Positions 18,713-27,451 of a stretch of 64,000 nt of DNA are shown here, in pieces. The notes under the pieces were generated by a model. That model made no database searches. It was not told the origin of the DNA and saw only the letters and a program-made list of their open reading frames with translations. Both the position numbers and the translations under genes were made by a program. Position 1 is the stretch's first letter; each line of letters starts with the position of its first letter. Origin of the DNA: Cytobacillus luteolus (GTDB taxonomy: Bacteria > Bacillota > Bacilli > Bacillales > Bacillaceae_L); assembly GCF_017873715.1 (NCBI RefSeq), contig NZ_JAGGKM010000004.1, forward strand, positions 186,001 to 250,000. Direction: 5' to 3'.

Positions 18713-19575
18713 CCTTCTTCCCCCTCATCTTCTGGTTCAATCATTGTGCGTTCTACTACGATAACATGGTCGATTTGATAAAAGTTAGCAGCAGGTCTCA
18801 CATAAGCCATTTTAGTTAGCCCATGGTCCTCAGGTACGACCTCAATTACTTCACCAACTAGAAGACCTTCTGGGAATACTCCACCTAAACCTGATGTGAG
18901 CACTTTTTGCTCTACTTCAATTTTGGCGTCAAACGGAATTCTTTTAAATAAAAGCGCCTCTTTTTCCTTATCGTACCCCTCAATCAACCCAAATGTATCT
19001 GTATCTCCACTTTGTATATAGGCAGATATTCGATTCTTTCGGTCAGGGGCACTTAATAACTGAATAGTTGATGTAAATTGTGAAGCATGTTTTATTTTAC
19101 CAATTAGTCCACTTGCCGTAATAACAGCCATGTCCTGCTTAATACCATGTTGTCCACCCTTATTAATAGTAACAACTTCATGCCAACGATCAGGGTTTCT
19201 AGCTATTACAGCTGCTTGTATCGAATTAAAGCCACGTAAACTTTCGGTTTTATCTAATATCTCTTGTAGTGTTTTATGCTCGTTTTTAAGATCTTGAAGT
19301 TCGGTTTCTAGCAATACATATTCATCTAGTTTAGACTTCAATAGTTTATTCTCTTCATAGGTATTTTTTAGATCGTTCACGTTGCTAAAAAAATGAGAGA
19401 TGGAACGGGCTGGCTTGTGAATGATTGATTGTACCCAGCCCATTGAGTCTTTTACAAATTGTTCGGGCCATGATAGACCTTCACGTTCTTTTAGTGAGAA
19501 ACCAATCAATGCCACCAGCACGATAATACTTACAAGCAATAATATTAGACGTTTATTTAGGAAAAATTGTGGCAT
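18709..19575 (-). CDS. mreC: Rod shape-determining protein MreC
   Basis: Bitopic membrane protein that links MreB to the external wall synthesis enzymes. One N-terminal membrane segment (residues about 9-28) is followed by a coiled coil (LKNTYEENKLLKSKLDEYVLLETELQDLKNEH, about 70-105) and the beta-barrel domain with VTINKGGQHGIKQDMAVI and GLIGKIKHAS. ATG 19575 is preferred because GAGGG lies 8 bp upstream. About 288 residues, close to B. subtilis. mreB lies upstream, separated by a structured repeat. Confidence 0.96.
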   Translation of the reverse strand: MPQFFLNKRLILLLVSIIVLVALIGFSLKEREGLSWPEQFVKDSMGWVQSIIHKPARSISHFFSNVNDLKNTYEENKLLKSKLDEYVLLETELQDLKNEHKTLQEILDKTESLRGFNSIQAAVIARNPDRWHEVVTINKGGQHGIKQDMAVITASGLIGKIKHASQFTSTIQLLSAPDRKNRISAYIQSGDTDTFGLIEGYDKEKEALLFKRIPFDAKIEVEQKVLTSGLGGVFPEGLLVGEVIEVVPEDHGLTKMAYVRPAANFYQIDHVIVVERTMIEPEDEGEEG

Positions 19576-19645
19576 GATTAACACCCTCTTGTTCTAATAC
19601 ATTAACGAAATCTTGATTTACTATTTTGCAATGTTATAAATACCT

Positions 19646-19824
19646 GTTGATTTCTGCTCCAGGCACTCGCTTTCCGTGGGGAATCTTGAAAAGCCCAACT
19701 ACCGGCTTTTCAAAATCGGATTCCCATCGGGCGGTCCGTGAGCCTCCTCGGCGCTTTACGCCTGTGGGGGCTCACTTTGACGCGCTTCTCCCGCAGGAGT
19801 CTAGTGCCTTCCGCAGAAATCAAC
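19646..19824. repeat. Structured intergenic repeat, copy 2 (expanded form)
   Basis: A 179-bp element between mreB and mreC bounded by perfect 12-bp inverted repeats (GTTGATTTCTGC / GCAGAAATCAAC). Inside are the same blocks as in copies 1 and 3 (GGCACT..GCTTTCCG, GAGCCTCCTCGGC, CCTGTGGGG, CCCGCAGGAGT, AGTGCCTTCCGC). An extra arm (TTGAAAAGCC / GGCTTTTCAA) is inserted in the left half. It interrupts the otherwise tight mre operon. Confidence 0.85.
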
Positions 19825-19847
19825 ATAGTATCAAATCTCAATCTAGC

Positions 19848-20852
19848 CTATTTTTTAAATAAATGGATATGGTCTAGTGCTTTACCTGTTCCGATTGCAA
19901 CGCAGTCTAATGGGTTTTCTGCGATTAGTACAGGCATGCTTGTTTCTTCACTGATTACCTTGTCCAGGTTGCGTAGTAAAGCTCCTCCACCTGTGAGGAC
20001 AATTCCACGGTCCATTATATCAGCTGCAAGCTCTGGTGGCGTTTTTTCTAATGTGTTTTTTACAGAATCAACAATCGCATAAACTGTATCATGTAAAGCT
20101 TTGGAAATTTCCTCTGCTGTAATTTCAATCGTCTTAGGTAGACCTGTTAATAAATCTCTACCTCTAATTTCCATATTTTCTACACCCTCTGGAGAGCTTG
20201 CTGACCCAATCTCCATTTTGATTGCTTCGGCTGTACGATCACCAATCATAAGGTTGTAAGTCTTACGGATGTATTGAACCATTGCATCATCCATTTCATC
20301 ACCAGCAACACGAATTGACTGGCTTGTAACAATACCACCTAAAGAGATAATTGCCACCTCAGTCGTCCCACCACCGATATCTACAACCATACTTCCAGTT
20401 GGTTCCCAAACAGGCAGGTTAGCTCCGATAGCTGCTGCAAATGGTTCTTCAATTGTATATGCATCTCGCGCACCAGCTTGTCTAGTCGCGTCGATTACTG
20501 CCCTCTTCTCAACTGCTGTAATTCCAGATGGTACACAAACCATCACATATGGCTTACGTGCAAAAAAGCTTTGGTTTTTAACTGCCTGCTTAATGTAATA
20601 TTTCATCATCGTTGCAGTTGTATCGTAATCTGCAATTACTCCGTCCTTCATTGGACGTAGAGCTACTACATTTCCTGGTGTACGGCCGATCATATTTTTC
20701 GCATCGTTCCCCACTGCAACGATTTGTTTTGAGTCAGTTTGCATTGCAACAACAGATGGTTCCCTTACAACAATCCCTTTTCCTTTTACATAGACAAGAG
20801 TATTTGCTGTTCCTAAATCTATTCCAAGGTCACGTGTACCAATTCCAAACAT
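19848..20852 (-). CDS. mreB: Rod shape-determining protein MreB (actin homologue)
   Basis: Membrane-bound actin-like filament that guides lateral wall synthesis. The phosphate 1 motif [19 protein letters not shown] lies near the N-terminus, [19 protein letters not shown] near residue 160, and [21 protein letters not shown] near residue 280. The 334 residues match MreB. The 263-bp gap to mreC holds the expanded repeat, so mreCD could be partly uncoupled from mreB. Confidence 0.98.
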   Translation of the reverse strand: MFGIGTRDLGIDLGTANTLVYVKGKGIVVREPSVVAMQTDSKQIVAVGNDAKNMIGRTPGNVVALRPMKDGVIADYDTTATMMKYYIKQAVKNQSFFARKPYVMVCVPSGITAVEKRAVIDATRQAGARDAYTIEEPFAAAIGANLPVWEPTGSMVVDIGGGTTEVAIISLGGIVTSQSIRVAGDEMDDAMVQYIRKTYNLMIGDRTAEAIKMEIGSASSPEGVENMEIRGRDLLTGLPKTIEITAEEISKALHDTVYAIVDSVKNTLEKTPPELAADIMDRGIVLTGGGALLRNLDKVISEETSMPVLIAENPLDCVAIGTGKALDHIHLFKK

Positions 20853-20974
20853 ATTATGTATCTTCCTTTCTGATACGAAATACCAAATGAGTGTTTTTTA
20901 TGTTTTTTTATAATGTTTTACTTCAAAAACCCATAACAAATATTATATCGTACTACTATTAAAAAGGATAGTGC

Positions 20975-21667
20975 TTATACATACCCTTTTTCCTTGAGGC
21001 TGACATATTTATGTTCACCTATAATTAGATGGTCCAAAAGTTCTATTCCTAAGATTTTTCCACATTCCGCTAAACGTTTCGTAACCTCAATGTCCTCTCT
21101 GCTTGGTGCTGGGTCACCAGAAGGATGGTTATGAATGCAGATGATTGATGCTGCTGATCTTCTAAAAGCTTCTTTGTATACCTCACGAGGATGAACAATC
21201 GAAGCATTTAGACTGCCGATGAAGATAGTTTGTCGATGGAGTACCTGGTTTTTGGTATTTAAGTAAAGACACACAAAATGCTCCTGTGACAGAAAGCGCA
21301 TGTCGTCCATTACATATTTGGCTCCATCTTCTGGTGAGCGAATAACATAACGGTCTTCATATTGAAGTCGGCCAATTCTTCTACCAAGTTCAATAGAAGC
21401 CATAATTTGAACAGCTTTTACTTGACCGATACCTTTTATCGCTGTAATCTCTTCAACAGTTGCATCCTTTAGAAGCCTTAATCCTTCAAAATGATTTAAT
21501 AGACGGTTAGAAAGTTGTAATACCGACTCTTTCTTTGTCCCAGTTCTTAATAAAATTGCTAGTAACTCTTGATTGGATAAATTTGAGGAGCCCTCTGAGA
21601 GTAAACGTTCTCTCGGTCTTTCATCATGTGGAAAATCACGAATTAATAATGGAGACTCAGTTTGCAT
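20975..21667 (-). CDS. radC: RadC/YsxA family JAMM-domain protein
   Basis: UPF0758 protein whose role in DNA repair is not settled. An N-terminal helix-hairpin-helix-like part (EEITAIKGIGQVKAVQI) is followed by a JAB1/MPN domain with the metal motif HNHPSGDPAPSRED (H-x-H-x7-D), which is intact. 230 residues, family norm. Preceded by two AGGAGG-like elements. Sits between mreB and maf as in B. subtilis. Confidence 0.95.
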   Translation of the reverse strand: MQTESPLLIRDFPHDERPRERLLSEGSSNLSNQELLAILLRTGTKKESVLQLSNRLLNHFEGLRLLKDATVEEITAIKGIGQVKAVQIMASIELGRRIGRLQYEDRYVIRSPEDGAKYVMDDMRFLSQEHFVCLYLNTKNQVLHRQTIFIGSLNASIVHPREVYKEAFRRSAASIICIHNHPSGDPAPSREDIEVTKRLAECGKILGIELLDHLIIGEHKYVSLKEKGYV

Positions 21668-21747
21668 TTTATAAAATTCCTCCTGGAGCCTCCTAATAGC
21701 CTTATCATGTTCAAAAGTTAATAGATTTACGCCAATTACCCGTGGGT

Positions 21748-22317
21748 TTAATTTGCCTTGAACCCTAATTTCTGAAGTTCACGAATGGTGCGGGAAATAG
21801 GCAATCCAACCACTGAAAAGTAGTCACCGCTAATCCTCTTAACCAATACTGAACCGAGCTCTTGTATACCGTATGATCCAGCTTTATCTGCTGGTTCACC
21901 ACTGTTAATATACTTCCAAATTTCTTCATCCGTTAATTCCCAAAATTCAACTTCTGTCCGTTCAAAAAAAGTAACTGCGTCTTCACCAACGATGATAGCT
22001 ACACCTGTTAATACTTCATGAACTTGGCCAGATAGCAGCTTAAGCATAGTATATGATTCCTGTTTATCCTTTGGTTTCCCTAAGATTTGATGGTCATATA
22101 CAACAATTGTATCAGCCCCTAAAACAAAATCATTCGGATATTTTTTCGCAACGTCTCTAGCTTTTTGTTCTGCTAGTGACATTACAACTTGTTCAGGCAC
22201 TAACTGTGGATCAACGACTTCTTCAATATCACTCACTGATATCTCAAAAGGAGTTTGAAGATTATTTAGAAGTTCTTTTCTTCGAGGAGAGCCTGAGGCT
22301 AAGATGAGGCGTTTCAT
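21748..22317 (-). CDS. maf: Maf family nucleotide pyrophosphatase
   Basis: Hydrolyses non-canonical or uridine/thymidine triphosphates; linked to septum formation when overexpressed. The N-terminal [11 protein letters not shown] motif and the FVLGADTIV segment with the catalytic Asp are visible. Start at ATG 22317 (AAGGGTGAT upstream), giving 189 residues. The frame is open 37 codons further, but that extension is not family-like. Confidence 0.95.
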   Translation of the reverse strand: MKRLILASGSPRRKELLNNLQTPFEISVSDIEEVVDPQLVPEQVVMSLAEQKARDVAKKYPNDFVLGADTIVVYDHQILGKPKDKQESYTMLKLLSGQVHEVLTGVAIIVGEDAVTFFERTEVEFWELTDEEIWKYINSGEPADKAGSYGIQELGSVLVKRISGDYFSVVGLPISRTIRELQKLGFKAN

Positions 22318-22489
22318 ATAGTAATCACCCTTCTCATTTTTATTTCTTACAGATTTGGAAGATACTTTACTATCGTACCAAAGAAACATGACAATAAACA
22401 ATTTACCAAAATTGAATTTTACTACCAAATTTAGTGTTCAACAAAACGGTATTTTTATGAAAAGATTTCTAATTCTTAATGAAAAAGGT

Positions 22490-22519
22490 TAAAAAAAGGA
22501 ACGTTTCCGCTCCTTTTTC
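22490..22519 (-). terminator. Terminator after spoIIB
   Basis: Stem AAAAAGGA / TCCTTTTT with an internal loop and T-tract on the minus strand, between spoIIB and maf. Confidence 0.75.
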
Positions 22520-22568
22520 GGCTATTTTCTAAGTGAAAATTTAATTTTATATAGTTTGAGAATTTTTA

Positions 22569-23675
22569 TTAAGAAAGAGTATTCACCCATAACTGATAAT
22601 CTCGAAGGGCATCTAATAAAGCCTGTTGAGATTGCCAAAGTGAAGCTTTATCTTTCGTTTCATAATAGGTGTTTAGTATTTCGTAGCCCTTTGTTATATT
22701 TGTCGAAAACGATTGTATATGTTCGCTTACTTTGTCTTGTTCAATTGGTTTTATCTCTTTGTAAAGACCTACTACTTGCTGCCATTTTTCACTAGTAATG
22801 TCAGAACCAGCTATTAAACTCGATGAGATTGAAGCTAGTTCATTATAAAGAGGGATTGTCTTTCCAATATATTGGCTCTCAATCTCAGGTACATTTTGAT
22901 AGTCTCCACCATTGATGGTTATTGGTTTAACAAAATGTTCTGTATTATTTTCAGCATATACAGAACTCATCTGTTTTACTAGGTCAACATTACTACCAAT
23001 TCCACCTAGAACAATATATGTATCTGCGTTTTCAAGAATCACAGCAGAATACCCTAGATTTTTTATCTTATCGACAATTAGCTGACCAGAATCTAAAGTT
23101 GAAAAAATTCCAGCTTGAATGACTACAGGATTTAGTGTACCCACTTTAAATGGTATGGTGTTGACACCGTCCTTCTGCTTGTTATCATCACTTGCTGTTG
23201 GTTTCTCTTCTTCCTCACCTGCTGCTTTTTGCCCAACCGTTCCTCCCTGCGGATTACTAGATGATACCTGTTCCTGAATAATGTCATCTGTTAATAGATT
23301 TAGAACAATTAATCCAAAACCTGTTCCAATCAATACACCTAATACAACTGAAATCAAAAAGGACTTTGAAGGTAAAACTGACTTTGGGGTAAAGTTTTTC
23401 TTCCCAAACCCTTTAAATTTATTATTCTTTTTACTACTCAAGTTTCTTACATCTTCGATTGCTACAAATGGTTGGCTTCCTTTTTCATCCCCACTTGTTG
23501 TCGGAAGTACCCAGGCGAAATCATCTTCCTCTGCTTCTTTGGCAGCAGCTACTTCATGATTTTCATATGTGTCAAGCTCAATATCTAGCTTTTTTTCTTT
23601 TTCTACTTTATTTACGTTGTATTCACGTTCTTGTCCATTAATTTTTATTGAGATACCTTGTTTTGGCTTGTCCAC
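22569..23675 (-). CDS. spoIIB: Stage II sporulation protein B (SPOR-domain)
   Basis: Helps septal peptidoglycan dissolution and engulfment early in sporulation. An acidic cytosolic N-terminus (ISIKINGQEREYNV) is followed by one membrane segment at about residues 105-125. A SPOR-like domain comes next (VVIQAGIFSTLDSGQLIVDKIKNLGYSAVILENADTYIVLGG, broken here for length), then a helical tail. Same layout as B. subtilis SpoIIB and the same place next to maf. I choose GTG 23675 because AAGGTGG lies 8 bp upstream; a TTG at 23711 is possible. A perfect Spo0A-box core lies 22 bp upstream. Confidence 0.88.
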   Translation of the reverse strand: MDKPKQGISIKINGQEREYNVNKVEKEKKLDIELDTYENHEVAAAKEAEEDDFAWVLPTTSGDEKGSQPFVAIEDVRNLSSKKNNKFKGFGKKNFTPKSVLPSKSFLISVVLGVLIGTGFGLIVLNLLTDDIIQEQVSSSNPQGGTVGQKAAGEEEEKPTASDDNKQKDGVNTIPFKVGTLNPVVIQAGIFSTLDSGQLIVDKIKNLGYSAVILENADTYIVLGGIGSNVDLVKQMSSVYAENNTEHFVKPITINGGDYQNVPEIESQYIGKTIPLYNELASISSSLIAGSDITSEKWQQVVGLYKEIKPIEQDKVSEHIQSFSTNITKGYEILNTYYETKDKASLWQSQQALLDALRDYQLWVNTLS

Positions 23676-23696
23676 ACCATTCACCACCTTTATATT

Positions 23697-23703
23697 TGTC
23701 GAA
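23697..23703 (+). promoter_or_regulatory. Candidate Spo0A box upstream of spoIIB
   Basis: TTTGTCGAA around this position matches the 0A-box (TGTCGAA core) exactly. It lies in the short region between the pilin terminator and spoIIB. One 7-bp match can occur by chance, so this is a suggestion. Confidence 0.35.
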
Positions 23704-23740
23704 CGGGACAATCACTTTCTACCATGCTACCATAAGATAC

Positions 23741-23771
23741 AAAAAAAATAACAAGACATTTGTCGTCTTGT
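23741..23771 (-). terminator. Terminator of the pil operon
   Basis: Stem ACAAGAC / GTCTTGT with a 7-nt loop followed by TATTTTTTTT on the minus strand, after the last pilin gene and before spoIIB. Confidence 0.85.
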
Positions 23772-23798
23772 CGGTAAAGGTTTTCGTCAAATTTTTCA

Positions 23799-24239
23799 CT
23801 AATCATTTATTATTATGGATTCAACAGTGATCGAATCTAGAGATAGTGCTTCTCCGTTGCCACCGCAAATGCTTCGCTCAAAGCCTTTTAAACAAATGCC
23901 TGTAAGTTGATTTTGTTTATATTCAACAAAGGATGCATTTGTGTCACTATAACGGCTACCTGTATCTGGATCTTTAATATATTCTATGTACTGACTATCT
24001 ATTAACATCTTATAGGTAATTTTTGATGGGGGTGTTTGTTGCTGTAGGTGTAAATCACGAACATATAAACTTGCTGCTTCTTTTAAAGCGTGCGCATTGC
24101 CTACCATCGCCCGATCCTTTGAAAGTTGGACAAGATTAGTCATTGTTGGAATCGCAACAGAAGAAATTATCCCCAATATTACAATCACTGCTAATAATTC
24201 TATTAAAGTAATTCCTTTTTGATTTCTATTAACAAGCAT
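23799..24239 (-). CDS. Type IV prepilin (second pilin at the end of the pil operon)
   Basis: A short basic leader (MLVNRNQKG) is followed by the prepilin peptidase site G/ITLIELLAVIVILGIISSVAIP, with Glu at +5, and a hydrophobic helix. The globular part holds a Cys pair (CLKGFERSIC) near the C-terminus, probably a disulfide loop. ATG 24239 is chosen with AGGAG 7 bp upstream. 146 residues. It is related to the major pilin encoded at 27.5 kb, mainly in the N-terminal helix, and comes after pilO past an intra-operon hairpin. It may be a minor or alternative pilin. Confidence 0.88.
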   Translation of the reverse strand: MLVNRNQKGITLIELLAVIVILGIISSVAIPTMTNLVQLSKDRAMVGNAHALKEAASLYVRDLHLQQQTPPSKITYKMLIDSQYIEYIKDPDTGSRYSDTNASFVEYKQNQLTGICLKGFERSICGGNGEALSLDSITVESIIIND

Positions 24240-24266
24240 AGCCACTCTCCTACTAATTTTTCTATG

Positions 24267-24289
24267 AAAAGCTCGGACTTGCCGAGCTT
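24267..24289 (-). promoter_or_regulatory. Intra-operon hairpin between pilO and the terminal pilin
   Basis: Stem AAGCTCGG / CCGAGCTT with a 5-nt loop followed by TTC on the minus strand, overlapping the pilO stop codon. A weak attenuator or an mRNA end-stabilising structure. Confidence 0.5.
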
Positions 24290-25022
24290 AGTCATTATCC
24301 TTTATTCCTGTTGGAAACGGATTTCTTTTATTACTAGGAAGTGGTGTTTCTAATGTTGGAAGATCATCTACTAAGTCAGTTAGACTAGGTAAGTAAAAAG
24401 TAGAAACAGTAAGTGTAAAAGGGATAGGATTGATCTCTTGTTCAATGGAAGTAATCTCTTCTGTTCCTGCAAAAACTAAATTCTCAATTTGGGTTATTCT
24501 CTTTTGAGATTCTAAGGTTGTTATAAACTCTTCTAGAGCGAAATAGTCAGGAGCAACAACAGATAGATTGACTGTTATCTTTTCTAACCCCGCAGGAAAT
24601 TGAGCGTTTTCCTGTTCCTGAGCTTCTTCTGCCGTTTCATCATTATTATTCATATCAACATACTCTTCTAATGTATTTTGTGGAGTTACTTCTGTCTCAC
24701 CAAAAGACATATTTGAAATAAAGCTATTTGATACAACCTCTGCTTTTTCTAGGTCAAGTAGAAATTGTTCCAAAATTGGCTTAACAGGAACCCGCTTTTG
24801 TAATTCTATCGTACTTTCATATGTTTGATTTTGCATTTGTGCAACTCTTGTTTGGACAACTTCTAAGAGTTGTTTCTCTGTTTTCAAGTCATTTTCAAGT
24901 CGGTCATGTTCAGTTTCTAACGGCTTTATTAAAAGAAAATAGAGAAAAACGAAGAGTAATAATATCAACAAACTAGACATTAAAATGATAACTAGTTGCT
25001 TCTTGGATAGTTGTTTTGCCAT
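24288..25022 (-). CDS. pilO: Type IV pilus assembly protein PilO
   Basis: Inner part of the PilMNO alignment complex. One N-terminal membrane segment (residues about 10-32) is followed by a coiled coil (LETEHDRLENDLKTEKQLLEVVQTR) and a ferredoxin-like C-terminal domain (ITVNLSVVAPDYFALEEFITTLE). The region around residues 125-145 is a Glu/Asn-rich insert. Starts on the TAATG overlap with the pilN stop. Called from fold pattern and order pilM-N-O. Confidence 0.88.
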   Translation of the reverse strand: MAKQLSKKQLVIILMSSLLILLLFVFLYFLLIKPLETEHDRLENDLKTEKQLLEVVQTRVAQMQNQTYESTIELQKRVPVKPILEQFLLDLEKAEVVSNSFISNMSFGETEVTPQNTLEEYVDMNNNDETAEEAQEQENAQFPAGLEKITVNLSVVAPDYFALEEFITTLESQKRITQIENLVFAGTEEITSIEQEINPIPFTLTVSTFYLPSLTDLVDDLPTLETPLPSNKRNPFPTGIKDND

Positions 25023-25603
25023 TATTCTTCCTCCTTTTGGAGTTCATCTATGGCTTGTTTATTAATCGTAAGATCAAATTGTGCAATGTACCTTGGTAAG
25101 TAGCCTTCAGCTTCTTCAGTGCCAATCTGCTGTGTTTGAATATCTAGCAGTGATGCAGCTTCTATTAGGTCAGATTCTGTTAAAGACTTTAGGTAATATG
25201 CTACTTCTCGATTTGTATCAAATTGAACTGAGATTGAGACTGCACCTTCTCCAGTGTAGGATAATGCTTGTAAAAATCCTCGTTCTGGTAAAAGTCCTAT
25301 TAAATGCTCTAATATAGGCACTGTCTCTGTTGGATAGTTCTTCACCCACTCAACTGCATTTTCTAACTCAATAACAGAAGAGGAGGACTCAAAATCAACA
25401 ATTTTCTGCTGTTCGATTGCTGTTAATTCTCTAGTCATTGCTAGTTCATTGTTTAACTGATCAATTTGGGATTTATGATGGTTCATAACCACGATTAATA
25501 AAATACTTAGGACTAAAACAATAAAAAGGATAATACCAGTAATAATGTACTTTGATGTATTCTTTGTTTCCTTCTGAGGTAATAAATTGATATCTACTAA
25601 CAT
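25022..25603 (-). CDS. pilN: Type IV pilus assembly protein PilN
   Basis: The N-terminal motif MLVDINLLPQKE (the PilN peptide that binds PilM) is followed by one membrane segment (about 20-42), a short coiled coil and a small C-terminal domain. 193 residues. The ATG overlaps the pilM stop by one base and the stop overlaps the pilO start, so the trio is tightly coupled. Confidence 0.93.
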   Translation of the reverse strand: MLVDINLLPQKETKNTSKYIITGIILFIVLVLSILLIVVMNHHKSQIDQLNNELAMTRELTAIEQQKIVDFESSSSVIELENAVEWVKNYPTETVPILEHLIGLLPERGFLQALSYTGEGAVSISVQFDTNREVAYYLKSLTESDLIEAASLLDIQTQQIGTEEAEGYLPRYIAQFDLTINKQAIDELQKEEE

Positions 25604-26598
25604 CAGCGCACCTCTTTTAAAGCTAACCCTAGTGCTAAATGTAATTGCTGTGGGATTTGCTCTCCATTACTTGTTGCTACTTTTTCAGAATCAATTGTAT
25701 CTACTGGTAAGTCAAAACGTTCTTTAACATCCTTAGCAACTTTTCTAAATAATGGGTAATCACCACATAAGTAAATTCTCTCAATTCCCTCTTTTCCTTG
25801 TTTCAAAGAAAAACGGTAAAAATTCATTACATTTTCTATTTCTTTGTATACGTCAAGAAGCTGCATAGATAGCTCTTGTTCATCACCAACCCATTGATAC
25901 TGGTGTTCACCTGAAGTAGTGTAATGATTATCCCAATTTTCATATATACCTTCGATGGGAAGATGTCGCATAAAAATAGGCTTATGATTATGAAATATAC
26001 TAATGTTGACCATATGTATATCAAATTGCACTAACATAATGTGTTGATTATTTCGTGGATTTTCAATCTCGAAATATAATCGATATAAACATAACGCTGA
26101 GATATCAGCTGAAGTTGGTTTTAGTTTGAGCTCTGAGAATAACTCCGAATATTGAGTAACTATTTCTTCAGGAGCAGCAAATAATAGGACATCTTTTTTC
26201 TCCCCAGAATCCTTTATGACAATTGCATCAAAGACAGGATCTTCAAATGGAAGATGAATAGTTGTCCCTAATTCTAGATACAAATAGCCTTTTACCTCAT
26301 CATCTTCAAGGTCACCAGGGACCTGTACTGTACGAATGACAACAAAAGCATCTGGTACAGTAAAGCGCACATTTCTTTTTTTGATTCCCCAATCCTCAAT
26401 ACATTCCTCTAGTATCGTAGACAGTGTGTCTCTATCAATAATTTTACCGTCTCGTATTAATCCTTCAGGAATATACCGTTCAGCCGAATGATTAACAATA
26501 ATAGGTGAAGTTTGTTTCAATTCTATATAACGAATAACATGGTCTTTTAATATGATGTTGGCTGTTCTGTGGTTACCTGAAAGAAAATTGAAGACCAT
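25603..26598 (-). CDS. pilM: Type IV pilus assembly ATPase-like protein PilM
   Basis: Cytoplasmic actin-like protein that recruits PilNO. The 331 residues show the PilM fold, with IKKRNVRFTVPDAFVVIRTVQVP and later HIMLVQFDIHMVNISIF in place of the actin phosphate loops. Followed without a gap by pilN. Starts at ATG 26598, AAGGAG about 11 bp upstream. Confidence 0.88.
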   Translation of the reverse strand: MVFNFLSGNHRTANIILKDHVIRYIELKQTSPIIVNHSAERYIPEGLIRDGKIIDRDTLSTILEECIEDWGIKKRNVRFTVPDAFVVIRTVQVPGDLEDDEVKGYLYLELGTTIHLPFEDPVFDAIVIKDSGEKKDVLLFAAPEEIVTQYSELFSELKLKPTSADISALCLYRLYFEIENPRNNQHIMLVQFDIHMVNISIFHNHKPIFMRHLPIEGIYENWDNHYTTSGEHQYQWVGDEQELSMQLLDVYKEIENVMNFYRFSLKQGKEGIERIYLCGDYPLFRKVAKDVKERFDLPVDTIDSEKVATSNGEQIPQQLHLALGLALKEVR

Positions 26599-26627
26599 CG
26601 TGTAAAAACTCCTTATAGCGTTGTTTG

Positions 26628-27386
26628 TTAGTAGATAAAAAAGTGAAGATACCAGTGTATCAGTTTGTCACCGAAGAAATAAGCTACTAGTGTTCCAATT
26701 ATAATAGAAGGGCCAAAAGGGAAGGGCTTCCCTCTTTTTACTTTTCCGGTTAACATGCCGAGCCCTCCGAGAAGTGTACCTGAAAGAGTTGAAAGAAAAA
26801 AAGAGAGTAAGACTAGCTTCCACCCCAAGACAAACCCTAGTAACGCGAATAATTTTATATCTCCGCCACCCATTCCTCCTTTGCTTAGATATGCAATGAG
26901 TAAGAGGAGGGTAAATCCAACTAGGGCACCTAGCAATGAATCCCACCAAGGTGTTAGTGGTATAAACATTCGTTCTACTAGAAAAACGAAAAAGAAGAAC
27001 ATTAAGACTTTATCTGGAATAATCATATAATGTACATCTGACACAAAGATTATCATAAATAGTGAAATCAAGGTCCAGCAGATAATCAATTCCTTTGACC
27101 AGCCCACCAGAAAAGGTGAAATCGTAAAAAGAATTGCCGTCATTAATTCAACAAATGGGTAAATTGGCGAGATTGGTGTGTTACAAGATTTACACTTTCC
27201 TTTTTGGAACAAATACGAAAAAACAGGGATTAACTCCACTGCTGTTAATTGGTGCTTGCAATTTGGACACGCTGAACGTGGCGCGACGATTGATTGATTG
27301 TTTGGTACTCTAAGGCCTACGACGTTGTAGAAGGAGCCTAGGAGGAGGGCTACTAACAATATATAAGTTGATATTACTAATTCCAT
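26628..27386 (-). CDS. comC: Prepilin peptidase (ComC/PilD)
   Basis: Aspartyl membrane protease that cuts and N-methylates prepilins. Two CxxC pairs (CPNCKHQL and CKSCN) form the N-terminal zinc site. The catalytic aspartates lie in VSDVHYMIIPD and GGMGGGDIKLFALLG (GxGD motif). About seven membrane segments in 252 residues. In B. subtilis comC occupies this position between folC and spoIIB, so this is its positional match; here it is embedded in the pil operon and could process both pilins and any ComG pseudopilins. Confidence 0.95.
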   Translation of the reverse strand: MELVISTYILLVALLLGSFYNVVGLRVPNNQSIVAPRSACPNCKHQLTAVELIPVFSYLFQKGKCKSCNTPISPIYPFVELMTAILFTISPFLVGWSKELIICWTLISLFMIIFVSDVHYMIIPDKVLMFFFFVFLVERMFIPLTPWWDSLLGALVGFTLLLLIAYLSKGGMGGGDIKLFALLGFVLGWKLVLLSFFLSTLSGTLLGGLGMLTGKVKRGKPFPFGPSIIIGTLVAYFFGDKLIHWYLHFFIY

Positions 27387-27402
27387 AGTTTTACCTCTAT
27401 AG

Positions 27403-27434
27403 TTTCACAACAACCCTTAAGGGTTGTTGTGAAA
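27403..27434. repeat. 32-bp perfect palindrome between the major pilin and prepilin peptidase genes
   Basis: TTTCACAACAACCCTT followed directly by its reverse complement, with no spacer. On the mRNA it would make a very stable hairpin 17 bp past the pilin stop. There is no T-run after it, so it may protect the 3' end of an abundant pilin mRNA rather than terminate. Confidence 0.85.
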
Positions 27435-27451
27435 AAGTAGTATATAACCGA

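Noticed and set aside
19626-19862. Plus-strand ORF between mreC and mreB
   Set aside because: It covers the expanded repeat and extends into mreB on the other strand.
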